Virus record (IMG/VR): IMGVR_UViG_3300032524_000092
Coordinates: 1 to 38,330 of that record
Length of the DNA: 38,330 bases
Strand: one strand, 5' to 3'
Origin: a virus
Shown here: one piece after another, positions 24,458 through 32,558 of the stretch
How the letters are laid out: each line of letters starts with the position of its first letter
Position numbering within the stretch: the stretch's first letter is position 1
The notes under the pieces: generated by a model
What the model saw: the letters and a program-made list of their open reading frames with translations, nothing else
The model's database searches: none
What the model was told of the DNA's origin: nothing
Position numbers and translations under genes: made by a program

Positions 24458-25237
24458 TTATTTATTATCTGGACTTATATCCTCAAAATCAGCGTCTTCA
24501 ATCTTCTCTTTTGCTATAGCTTCTTCCATGCGTCTTCTTATGTCTGCCGCCTTCTTGGACTCGTCCTCTGGGTTTGTGATCTTGAATCTGAGGCGTCCTT
24601 CACGGGTAGCGACGAGCTCTTTCCTGAGTCGCTCTTTTTTCTTGAGAGCTTTTTCCTTGGTGATGAGCGCCGGAGCAAAGTCATCTTGATATATAGGTAC
24701 TCCTGTTTGTTGGTCTATGGCTACAGTGCGAGGTACTATGTCATTTGTTATGGCTAAGTACTTTTGAGCTCTATGTTCTTGTATTATGCTATCAACATAT
24801 TCTTGAATCATATTAAGCTCAATATAGCTCTCTGGATCAACCTTTAGATCTTTTATTAGTTGTGGCACCATGCGAATTACTAAATCAACTTCTTCCGGAC
24901 ACGGATGATCCTTTGGAGCAATTTTTAGTTTATGATATAGGCATATATCTGCAAAATCACAATCTTCTTCTTGGCAGTTAAGAGGAACAGTATTAGCCAT
25001 TCCAAATACACGATCCTGATTGAACCTTACTAGTTGTAGTATTTGTGATTGTGTGAGTACCAGATTATCACGTAATTCTTCTGGATACGAATCCAGCAAT
25101 GATTGAATTGCGGGTATCTCTTTTACATAATCAATTAGTTTGATTTCTAAGTCTGGATTAGCTTTGAGTTTTTGCTCCGCTAATGCAAGTGCTGCTATTT
25201 CAGATGCTGCATTACTTGGTGGTTTAGTGTCAGACAT
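24458..25237 (-). CDS. Cysteine-cluster protein of the packaging region (possible small terminase)
   Basis: The 259-residue soluble protein is acidic and mostly helical. Residues 88-113 hold four cysteines (CQEEDC, DIC and HPC, i.e. C88, C93, C99, C113), a likely metal site. A C-terminal charged helix (KEKALKKKERLRKELVATRE) resembles a coiled coil. A region like this, lying upstream of terL in the same operon, would fit a small terminase subunit or another DNA-packaging accessory. It does not sit next to terL, however, and I see no clear helix-turn-helix. Starts one base after the GT4 stop without a strong Shine-Dalgarno. Confidence 0.45.
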   Translation of the reverse strand: MSDTKPPSNAASEIAALALAEQKLKANPDLEIKLIDYVKEIPAIQSLLDSYPEELRDNLVLTQSQILQLVRFNQDRVFGMANTVPLNCQEEDCDFADICLYHKLKIAPKDHPCPEEVDLVIRMVPQLIKDLKVDPESYIELNMIQEYVDSIIQEHRAQKYLAITNDIVPRTVAIDQQTGVPIYQDDFAPALITKEKALKKKERLRKELVATREGRLRFKITNPEDESKKAADIRRRMEEAIAKEKIEDADFEDISPDNK

Positions 25238-25238
25238 T

Positions 25239-26639
25239 TTATGTTAGTTTTATTTCATTAATTAGATTAAGCCAGTTCTGACGAAACGCATTCCATGAGT
25301 ACTTTGTAGCTAAGTTGCGGCCTTTGATTGCTACATCGATACGCTCTTTTTTAGACATATTATATAATGTTTTTAAAACCTCTACTGCGTGGTTAACGTC
25401 TGGGTAGGCGCGACCTAGATTAGTCATTGGTTCTTGTCTTATAACAATAGGGTCAATAAGAAATAGGCCGTCTCTGCCCCACGATTGAGCTGCAGAATAA
25501 TCAAGTGATGTTGTTGGTACTCCGGCTGCCATGCTTTCGAGAACAGGTAAATCCCATCCCTCTGCGGCAGACATGTGGAAATGTATATCTGCCATATTAT
25601 ATACATCATTTAATTCATTATCATCTGGACCAATACCTGGACGTATTAGGGGGTTAACTTTAAACCAATCATAGGCATCATACTGTCGTAGGAGTTCATC
25701 CATATTCCATCCGTTGTCATGATACGGTGAGTGGAATAGGAACCTTATAGGTCGGTTTGGATCTTCATATCCAGCATCTTTAAATTTACGAATTGCTTCA
25801 AATAAGAATGGAATATTCTTACGTTGAATATTACGACCAACATATAGTATATTGAAATCATTTTTAGTTGATGGAGATGAGTCCCAAAGTACTCCTCCTC
25901 TACTACGCCCAACAGAAAGGAATTTACGATCATGAGAACGTAGTTCATTCTTACGTTCATAGTTTATATTTTTAAATATAGATAGATTTACTCCAAAGGG
26001 TATCACCTTAGTAACACATTCACTATCTACCATTTCATTAATTACATCTTTAGCCCAGTCACAGTATGCGATAGGAATATCAGTTTTTTCATATAGCTCT
26101 TGCCAATCAAGATAATGTCCGCCTAATTGTGTAAAGCGCGGTAGAGGCTCTCCGTCAACTGCAGCGTACATTATATGAATATAAGAATCACGCATTTGAC
26201 TTTCCTGTGCCGGCTGACACATCCATTGGTCACCAATGCTTATTACAATATCTGGATCAAACGTTGCGGTGGCAAGATTAATTGAATTCTGTCCGTATTT
26301 ATCTTGTTCTATACGTGCGCCCTTTCCACAGTATACTCCATCTTCATCTTTTGATATAGGTTTATGTTCTTTATCTAATCCAATATATCTAATTCTTCCA
26401 TCTTGGTATAATTCTGATATCATAGTTCCACGGTTACAGCACCTGGTGTGATCTTTATAGGTTGTATATGTTATCCACGGTCTACGTAGAAGAGGCTTGG
26501 AGCTATGAAACCAAGCTAACTGTGCAACAATGTGACCATCACTATGTAGGGTTTCTAGTATTTTAGTAGCAACCCTGGCGTAGCCGGTTTTAGAATTCGT
26601 AGAGTCTGATGTAACAAGTATCTTGTACTTTTTATTCAC
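25239..26639 (-). CDS. Glycosyltransferase family 4 (GT-B)
   Basis: The 466-residue enzyme should transfer a sugar from a nucleotide donor to an acceptor glycan. Its C-terminal half has the GT4 pattern: ILYVGRNIQRKN (264-275, phosphate-binding Arg/Lys), the EX7E motif EGWDLPVLE (E360, E368), and the turn AAGVPTTSLDYSA. The N-terminal half (1-200) starts KILVTSDSTNSKTGYARVA, as a GT-B acceptor domain does. The start is a GTG at 26639 with a strong AGGAG six bases upstream. It lies outside the main sugar cluster, in the packaging end of the operon, together with a 74-residue gene whose stop it overlaps. Substrate unknown. Confidence 0.85.
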   Translation of the reverse strand: MNKKYKILVTSDSTNSKTGYARVATKILETLHSDGHIVAQLAWFHSSKPLLRRPWITYTTYKDHTRCCNRGTMISELYQDGRIRYIGLDKEHKPISKDEDGVYCGKGARIEQDKYGQNSINLATATFDPDIVISIGDQWMCQPAQESQMRDSYIHIMYAAVDGEPLPRFTQLGGHYLDWQELYEKTDIPIAYCDWAKDVINEMVDSECVTKVIPFGVNLSIFKNINYERKNELRSHDRKFLSVGRSRGGVLWDSSPSTKNDFNILYVGRNIQRKNIPFLFEAIRKFKDAGYEDPNRPIRFLFHSPYHDNGWNMDELLRQYDAYDWFKVNPLIRPGIGPDDNELNDVYNMADIHFHMSAAEGWDLPVLESMAAGVPTTSLDYSAAQSWGRDGLFLIDPIVIRQEPMTNLGRAYPDVNHAVEVLKTLYNMSKKERIDVAIKGRNLATKYSWNAFRQNWLNLINEIKLT

Positions 26640-26856
26640 TGTGTTTCTCCTGAAGGATATCTAATAGTTCTGGGTGTTTGTGTACCATTAATTTAACTAT
26701 GGAAGTAAGGTATACACATCCATTGTTTCTAAATTTGGACATTAGTTTAAACGATCTATACTCTCTTGTTAGCATAATTTTATCTGGAACGGTTCCTGAA
26801 TCCATCTGTACAAGTAAAGAGTCTTGAATTTGTTCTGCTATTTTTGTGCTAATCAT
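26632..26856 (-). CDS. Small uncharacterised protein
   Basis: The 74-residue product is soluble and helical, with an early LTREYRSFKLMSKFRNNGCVY stretch broken by one Cys. It overlaps the membrane-protein gene at its start by 8 bases and the GTG-started glycosyltransferase at its end by 8. There is no Shine-Dalgarno, so translation is probably coupled. The overlaps on both sides are the main support that it is real. No family recognised. Confidence 0.45.
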   Translation of the reverse strand: MISTKIAEQIQDSLLVQMDSGTVPDKIMLTREYRSFKLMSKFRNNGCVYLTSIVKLMVHKHPELLDILQEKHSE

Positions 26857-28378
26857 TTAGTGCCGCATGTAGTAAAGAGTCTTCGTTTGATGGAATAAGT
26901 GTGGAACCAGGAAGACGATATGCATCTGCAATTTTATCTGATATTCCTCCTTGGTAGGACATATGATCTAGACCAAAAAGCTCAAATGTTGCTGATACTG
27001 ATCCTAGGGCAACAATTCTACGTTCATAGAAAACAGCTCTTCTTACCATGTCAAGTAATCCAGTAGTTCGTTGGTCTGATAAATTCTCAAAATAACATTT
27101 TAGTGTGGGAGCTTGGGCACTCAACTTAGACTTCAGTGTTTGTTCTATGGTGCTGTCTTGTAGGTTGAAATATATACCATTTGATTGCTTACTGAGATTT
27201 TTAATTGCTGGACTTAAAATACCAAACCACTCTGCTCTTGTAAGTGATTCTACTTCTGCCAGTTTAGTATAGTAATCCACTAACCACTCAGCATATGGTG
27301 GGTTATCACCTAGAACTATTGATGCGTTACTGGTGTTAGTGTGTGACACTGACCTTACACTTGGTATTAGTGAGCACAAATCCTCTATGTGTCGGTTATC
27401 ATCTGATATGTCTACAATTACATTTTTCATCTTCATGAGTGGGGCCAATTTATATACAGCATCTTGTGGTTTTCCTGTTATAAAAACCCTTACTGCCAAA
27501 GGATAAGAAGTTGTTTTTGCTATGTACGTTACAGGTTTGGTATCCTCTACAACTTCCATAAGCTCTTCGTGGTCTTCCGGCCACATTTTGTTATAGTCTT
27601 TAGTTGATTCATTAAGTTCCCTGATAATATCCTCTGTGTCTTCCGGGGTATCTTCCGGGGCATCTTCCGGGGTACGTTTCTTTCGTTTACGTCTGGTAGT
27701 TGGAGTCTGTCCTCCTTGTACTGCAGCCATGAGAAGGAATATAGCAGCAGGATCTATAATAAATGCTATTAGCAATGTTATTATACGGGCAGTTCCATCC
27801 TGACTTAGTCCTAGCATAATTCCAATATGTTTAAATGGACCAATTTTAAGATCTGCTGTAATCTCTTCAACGGTAGTATTATTTTTGGAAGCATACAAAC
27901 TATCGATTATTGTATTTAGCTCAGACATTCGTGGAGCAGATTCTTTATATGCGTTCTCTCGTCGTATGATATAGTTATCTGGCATTAAATCTATTCGTGT
28001 CTGAATATCTGTAAGTTCTTTTTCATAACGAACAATTTGTTTATCCAGTAGGGTAGACTTATTTTCTACTATAGTCTTAACTGCACTATCTTGTGCATAG
28101 GCTTCCATCCAAAATCCGTAATGCCCCCATAGTGCTATAACCATAAGGCCTATCATAATAATGAATAGAGGAACTTTAAGTGCTTTCTTTTCCCCTACGA
28201 TTAGCCATCCAGCAATGGTAAGTTTTGTTATTTCTAATACTATAAAGGAAATTACAGTTGTGTTGAACGCACCTTTATACAGTGCGGTCATGCCGCTTAT
28301 TGTTAGCCACGCACTTACTATTGCTAGGGCGAATGCGACTAATATTATTAGCCTGCTATCTTTAAGATTAAAATGCAA
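26849..28378 (-). CDS. Membrane protein with coiled coil and cytoplasmic C-terminal domain
   Basis: The 509-residue protein has four likely transmembrane helices (about 9-30, 40-62, 69-90 and 197-220). Between the third and fourth lies a charged coiled coil (about 100-165, e.g. LLDKQIVRYEKELTDIQTRI). After the last helix come a basic stop-transfer stretch TRRKRKKR (228-235), a PEDA/PEDT/PEDT repeat (237-248) and a 240-residue soluble domain that I do not recognise. The start is TTG at 28378, chosen because GGAG stands 9 bases ahead and no ATG upstream is in frame. A host-membrane role during late infection is plausible; function unknown. Confidence 0.6.
   Translation of the reverse strand: MHFNLKDSRLIILVAFALAIVSAWLTISGMTALYKGAFNTTVISFIVLEITKLTIAGWLIVGEKKALKVPLFIIMIGLMVIALWGHYGFWMEAYAQDSAVKTIVENKSTLLDKQIVRYEKELTDIQTRIDLMPDNYIIRRENAYKESAPRMSELNTIIDSLYASKNNTTVEEITADLKIGPFKHIGIMLGLSQDGTARIITLLIAFIIDPAAIFLLMAAVQGGQTPTTRRKRKKRTPEDAPEDTPEDTEDIIRELNESTKDYNKMWPEDHEELMEVVEDTKPVTYIAKTTSYPLAVRVFITGKPQDAVYKLAPLMKMKNVIVDISDDNRHIEDLCSLIPSVRSVSHTNTSNASIVLGDNPPYAEWLVDYYTKLAEVESLTRAEWFGILSPAIKNLSKQSNGIYFNLQDSTIEQTLKSKLSAQAPTLKCYFENLSDQRTTGLLDMVRRAVFYERRIVALGSVSATFELFGLDHMSYQGGISDKIADAYRLPGSTLIPSNEDSLLHAALND
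27639..27674 (-). repeat. Triplicate 12-bp in-frame repeat (Pro-Glu-Asp-Ala/Thr)
   Basis: Three units of TCTTCCGGGGTA (plus strand, with CA for TA in the middle copy) code for a PEDA/PEDT repeat in the membrane-protein linker. It is GC-richer than the surroundings. Confidence 0.75.
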
Positions 28379-28381
28379 AGA

Positions 28382-28645
28382 TTATTTCTCCGTAAATTCG
28401 GCTGCTAGCTCTTCCATTTCTTGCCCTTCATAAACTTCCGGAAAAGTATGATGTACAAAAACGAGGCTTATAATTTGTCTGTCACGATCACTATAAAAAT
28501 CTATCAGTTTTGCATCACGTGGTAGATTCTTAATGTATCCCGGGTGTGTAAGAATTTGTGGAAATGCTTCATAGGAAATACGTAGTTTTATACACCTACG
28601 AGGAGGAGAAGATGTAATATTTTTATCTCCAGTATATAGTGTCAT
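28382..28645 (-). CDS. Small uncharacterised protein
   Basis: An 87-residue soluble protein without known motifs. It carries a basic, Pro-rich start (SSPPRRCIKLRISYEAFPQI) and an acidic end (EGQEMEELAAEFTEK). It begins by TAATG overlap with the gmd stop and ends 3 bases before the TTG start of the membrane-protein gene. The coupled context supports its reality. Nothing suggests a function. Confidence 0.45.
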   Translation of the reverse strand: MTLYTGDKNITSSPPRRCIKLRISYEAFPQILTHPGYIKNLPRDAKLIDFYSDRDRQIISLVFVHHTFPEVYEGQEMEELAAEFTEK

Positions 28646-29628
28646 TATTTACTCAGTCTTTCTATGTCTTCCCGTACCATGTTGTAGACTAGTCGTTCAA
28701 ATGATGTATCTGGTTCCCAGCCTAGAATGTCTTTAGCTTTTGATGAATCACCACATAGGTAGTTTACTTCTGCCGGTCTCATGAACCTTGGATCTTGTTT
28801 AACGTATTTTCCCCAATCTGATATGTGAATGCAATTGAATGCTGCATCTAGAAATTCTCTTATTGAATATGCTTCTCCTGTTGCTATTACAAAGTCTTGT
28901 GGTTCGTCCTGCTGTAACATTAGGTGCATAGCTTTTACATAATCAAGCGCATATCCCCAATCTCTTTTTGCATCAAGATTACCTAGAGTTATGTGGTCTT
29001 CTTTTCCTAGCATAATCTTTGCTACACCGTCAGTAATTTTGCGTGTAACAAATTCTATTCCTCGTCTAGGAGATTCATGATTGAATAATATCCCGGAACA
29101 AGCAAACATATTATAACTCTCACGATAGTTTGTAGTGATCCAGTGTGCATATAACTTTGCGATTCCGTATGGGGATCTTGGATAAAACATTGTATCTTCA
29201 TTAGCTTTAGTGACAGTTTGTTTGCCAAACATTTCAGATGATGATGCTTGATAAAATTTAATTCCACCCTCAAGGGCTTCATGCCAGTAAGACTCACGTA
29301 TGGCTTCTAACATTCGTAGAACCCCAAGTCCTGTTACATCCCCAGTATACTCAGGTGAATTCCAACTCTCCTTGACAAACGATTGGGATGCTAGATTATA
29401 TACCTCATGAGGTTCAGATTGTGATATAGCCCTGGCAAGTGAATTTTGATCAGTCAGATCACCACTAAGCCAGTTAATGTCATCCTCTATGTGAGCTACG
29501 TTTCCACGATTCTTAGAAGAGCTTCTACGCTCTAGTCCAAATACAGTGTATCCTAATTCCAATAGATGGTCTGCCAAGTATGACCCATCTTGTCCTGTGA
29601 TTCCAGTAATTAGTGCTCGTTTATCCAT
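28645..29628 (-). CDS. gmd: GDP-mannose 4,6-dehydratase
   Basis: The 327-residue enzyme converts GDP-mannose to GDP-4-keto-6-deoxymannose, the entry point to GDP-fucose, GDP-rhamnose and GDP-perosamine. Seen directly are the Rossmann NADP site ALITGITGQDGSYLADHL (5-22), GDLTD (56-60), ASSSEMFG with the catalytic Ser/Glu (128-135), the Tyr/Lys pair SPYGIAKLYA (Y154, K158), and the family signatures LFNHESPRRGIEFVTRKIT (181-199) and LGNLDAKRDWGYALDYV. Length is a little below the 370 of the E. coli enzyme. Start and stop are coupled to both neighbours (TAATG) and the ribosome site is GAGGAG. It is the best-defined sugar gene in the window. Confidence 0.95.
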   Translation of the reverse strand: MDKRALITGITGQDGSYLADHLLELGYTVFGLERRSSSKNRGNVAHIEDDINWLSGDLTDQNSLARAISQSEPHEVYNLASQSFVKESWNSPEYTGDVTGLGVLRMLEAIRESYWHEALEGGIKFYQASSSEMFGKQTVTKANEDTMFYPRSPYGIAKLYAHWITTNYRESYNMFACSGILFNHESPRRGIEFVTRKITDGVAKIMLGKEDHITLGNLDAKRDWGYALDYVKAMHLMLQQDEPQDFVIATGEAYSIREFLDAAFNCIHISDWGKYVKQDPRFMRPAEVNYLCGDSSKAKDILGWEPDTSFERLVYNMVREDIERLSK

Positions 29629-30686
29629 TATCTTAACTCCTCTAGGAATATTTTTATTTGTTCAAATTCACTATCATAGTCCACAACTTCTTTGAATTTC
29701 ATATAACAGTTATGGCACATATCTGCATATTGATCGTCGTCAACATCAGTTATTTTCTTTAGTCTATCAATTATTGGTCCACCGTTATCTAACTCAAGGT
29801 ATGTTTCGCCTTCAACTAATAAGTCTCCAGCTAGTTTACCCTTGTAATCACGTCCGAATGTTATAACAGGCCGTCCCATAGCAAAAGCGTTGTGGATCAT
29901 GTGTCCGAAGCCGTCACCTCCTGGTTTTACGTGCCATATGAATCCAGAAGCATTTATCGCGTCAGCTATGTCGGTAGCTTTGCATATACTGTTATCTACC
30001 ATACCTGCTCCAAACATTTTGATTGTCCAGTCTGGTAGTTGTCGTCTAACTACATCAAGTAGGTTTGCATTCCTCATGTAATGAATAAAGCTAGATATAG
30101 AGTGTGGTGTTTCTGATGGGCCGTTGTATTTATACGTATCCAGATCAAATTCCTGGTGATAAAATACTGCATTCTTACCGGCAGGTAAACCGGACTGTGG
30201 AAGTGCACAGGATGCCATGATATTATTAACGTTCTGATTCATTGACCAACTGTTGCCAATTTGAAATATATGCTTGGCTTTTGGTTGATACAATTCAATC
30301 AACTTATTGAACGGTTCAATATGAGAAGGAATTGATGACAAAATTATATCAAACTCAGTCTCTTTGAACTTATCTAAAGTTATACCTCTATTGATCTTAC
30401 CTTTAGTAGGATCTGTTACATAATATATACCATCTTCTGTGGTGTAGTTTTTATTAAGCCAGGTACGTTCATCTAATGGATTACCATGTAGATCTACAGG
30501 TACAGTCTCAATATTGGTATCTAAGAATTGTTTGGCTGTATCTATGTGTGGGTATACATGCCAGTACCCTTCATGGTACCAGTCTAATCCTATTGGTCTG
30601 TACAGTTCCCATCCGAGGCGTTTCTCAAATAGAAGCTGTAGTGAATAGTATAAATCCCCGTGGTGTAGGTCTGCTAGTACTCTCAT
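29628..30686 (-). CDS. Glycosyltransferase-like protein (GT-B type)
   Basis: The 352-residue protein looks like a GT-B glycosyltransferase. The C-terminal half holds a nucleotide-sugar-site-like segment HVKPGGDGFGHMIHNAFAMG (about 257-276) followed by RPVITFGRDYKG and an acidic LVEGETYLELDNGG, similar in layout to EX7E families. The N-terminal half begins MRVLADLHHGDLYYSLQLLF. I used the ATG at 30686 because GGAGAAAATAATG couples it to the previous stop; the longer TTG-initiated version has no such site. It ends in a TAATG overlap with gmd. Donor and acceptor unknown. Confidence 0.6.
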   Translation of the reverse strand: MRVLADLHHGDLYYSLQLLFEKRLGWELYRPIGLDWYHEGYWHVYPHIDTAKQFLDTNIETVPVDLHGNPLDERTWLNKNYTTEDGIYYVTDPTKGKINRGITLDKFKETEFDIILSSIPSHIEPFNKLIELYQPKAKHIFQIGNSWSMNQNVNNIMASCALPQSGLPAGKNAVFYHQEFDLDTYKYNGPSETPHSISSFIHYMRNANLLDVVRRQLPDWTIKMFGAGMVDNSICKATDIADAINASGFIWHVKPGGDGFGHMIHNAFAMGRPVITFGRDYKGKLAGDLLVEGETYLELDNGGPIIDRLKKITDVDDDQYADMCHNCYMKFKEVVDYDSEFEQIKIFLEELR

Positions 30687-31531
30687 TATTTTCTCCAATT
30701 TTCCATGCAAGTTCCGTTTGAAAGATCGCGCCAATCTTTTAAGCAGCGGTCTATACCAAATAGTTTTATAGCGTCAGATAAGCCAGGCATAGTTGGGTTA
30801 TCTAAGAACATAAACCCAAGACGGCTGGATTCGACTTTGGAAGTTACATCAAATGATCCATAGTTTCTAGTCTCAACTTTACCGTAGGATCCCATTAGAT
30901 TACCTATATGGAACCATTCTGGGCCATAGTGCGTATAACGCAGCCGGTAATCACAATAGTGCCCGCCCATTTTAGCGCCGAGTTTATTCATTGCATGTAA
31001 CCACTTCCGTCCATGAGAGACATCGTCAGCAGACAATTTATTATATAGCTCGGTGCGTATTATCATATAAGAGTTTTCCCAGTGTGGTTCTGGTTTAATC
31101 AATGTATTTTGGTACGTCTTTGGATCCACTACAGAATGGATACTATTTTCAAGCATAGTTGGGTTTTCATCATAGTATCCAGGATACTCAAAATGACAAG
31201 TAAAATCAAATTCTCTCTCTATAAATTCATTAAGATACTTTTGAAAATGATTAATGTCTGTCATAAAGAAATCATTATCAATGAACACAATATATTTAGC
31301 ATTGTGGAGTACTTCTTTGTGTATGTTTACCATGGCTGCATCATAACTTAGGTGAGCTTTAGCATTAAGCATTTCTGCGCCTGGTGGACATTCTATTAGG
31401 TCGTGTCCAGATGTGTCCTGCAGTATAAGTGAATATTCATTATCTATTAGAGTTTTGGCTGTAATTTCGTTGAATGCATTTACTTGTCTATGACAATTAG
31501 AAAATATCATTACGTCTTTATGTGGTATCAT
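30686..31531 (-). CDS. Glycosyltransferase-like protein (GT-A type)
   Basis: The 281-residue protein has the layout of a GT-A enzyme: a first strand (VMIFSNCHRQ), a helix with catalytic-domain spacing, and a DXD-type metal site IVFIDNDFFM (D85, D87). Downstream Trp/His-rich segments such as GPEWFHIGNLMGSYG would form the acceptor side. The start at 31531 has GGAG eleven bases upstream and overlaps the previous gene by 14 bases. No donor can be named. Confidence 0.6.
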   Translation of the reverse strand: MIPHKDVMIFSNCHRQVNAFNEITAKTLIDNEYSLILQDTSGHDLIECPPGAEMLNAKAHLSYDAAMVNIHKEVLHNAKYIVFIDNDFFMTDINHFQKYLNEFIEREFDFTCHFEYPGYYDENPTMLENSIHSVVDPKTYQNTLIKPEPHWENSYMIIRTELYNKLSADDVSHGRKWLHAMNKLGAKMGGHYCDYRLRYTHYGPEWFHIGNLMGSYGKVETRNYGSFDVTSKVESSRLGFMFLDNPTMPGLSDAIKLFGIDRCLKDWRDLSNGTCMENWRK

Positions 31532-32558
31532 GATTAGGTCTCCAATTAAATTGAATAGGTGGATCGTTAAGGTTTATTATACCCTCTAGTTCCCGAGCAA
31601 TACTTTCTTTTCCGTCATGTAAATATATAGCATGACTTACAATTGGGTCTGATTGGTGCACCCAGGCTATACACATGTGGTTGGGCAAATTGTGCGTCAT
31701 ATGCGATAAGCCTAGGTGAGTCATTGCATTATCTCCTATTGCTCTTCCGTATGCAACTTCTGTAAATCCTCCAATAGTATCATAAGATTTCCTTGTCATA
31801 ACATGAAACCCATGAAACCCATAGGATACTGGGCAATAGTCTTGTCCTGGAGATAATAGTTCTTTAAAACGATCAAATATGTTTGGTGTATCTAGTGATA
31901 CTGGAGTATTAGATTTACGGTCCATGAAGTATGTGTCACGTAATTGCATTAAAGATGGCTCTTCGTAAATCCGAACAAATTGTTTTATTCCTTCAGAGAA
32001 CCGTGGTTTTAGTGTATGTGTTTCGTCATCTGATACCTCACACCATGCAGCGTGTGGTTTAGAGTAAAACATTCCATCAACTGAGTGTGTATTAACATAG
32101 TCATTCAATTCAGATAAGCTGAACATATATAAAAAGTCAGCTGGGCTAAATAATAGTATATCACCAGTTGCGTGCTTTGCTGCAAGATTATATAGTCGAC
32201 TACTGCTTAACCATAAGAATTTCTTATGTACTTCAAATAGTTGTCCTTTTTTATATAGACCAAGTTTATTGCTTAGATAATCTAGTGTATCATCTGGAAG
32301 TATTTCGTTATTATAATAGTGGTCTATTAATTGTTCTAACCAAAATATTGAGTCCTCCATTGTGTGATCAATAATAGTGATATTATCATATAATTGTTGT
32401 AGCATATCATATGCTTTATCCAACTTACGGTTACCAAAGCGTTTATCGTTTACTAGTATTATTTCGAATACTTCTGGATCATTATGTTCTTCTAGGAATT
32501 GAATGAATAGTGATACATCTACATGAGATGCCAGTGCTGGAACACATATACTTATCAT
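31518..32558 (-). CDS. Family-2-like glycosyltransferase (GT-A type)
   Basis: The 346-residue protein begins MISICVPALASHVDVSLFIQ and continues to FEIILVNDKR (31-40), the usual GT2 entry. The helix and strand RLYNLAAKHATGDILLFSPA (121-140) stand where GT2 enzymes have N..A..A.GDY..F.D.D, but here the DXD reads SPAD. The last third contains GGFTEVAYGRAIGDNAM, reminiscent of the GGF.E.....ED segment. ATGA overlap with the aminotransferase gene and a strong AGGGAG site at the start. Loss of the second Asp could mean metal-independent action or low activity. Confidence 0.65.
   Translation of the reverse strand: MISICVPALASHVDVSLFIQFLEEHNDPEVFEIILVNDKRFGNRKLDKAYDMLQQLYDNITIIDHTMEDSIFWLEQLIDHYYNNEILPDDTLDYLSNKLGLYKKGQLFEVHKKFLWLSSSRLYNLAAKHATGDILLFSPADFLYMFSLSELNDYVNTHSVDGMFYSKPHAAWCEVSDDETHTLKPRFSEGIKQFVRIYEEPSLMQLRDTYFMDRKSNTPVSLDTPNIFDRFKELLSPGQDYCPVSYGFHGFHVMTRKSYDTIGGFTEVAYGRAIGDNAMTHLGLSHMTHNLPNHMCIAWVHQSDPIVSHAIYLHDGKESIARELEGIINLNDPPIQFNWRPNHDTT

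Noticed and set aside
30687-30734. Longer version of the GT-B gene from a TTG at 30734
   Set aside because: No ribosome site; the ATG at 30686 has GGAG and couples to the previous stop.
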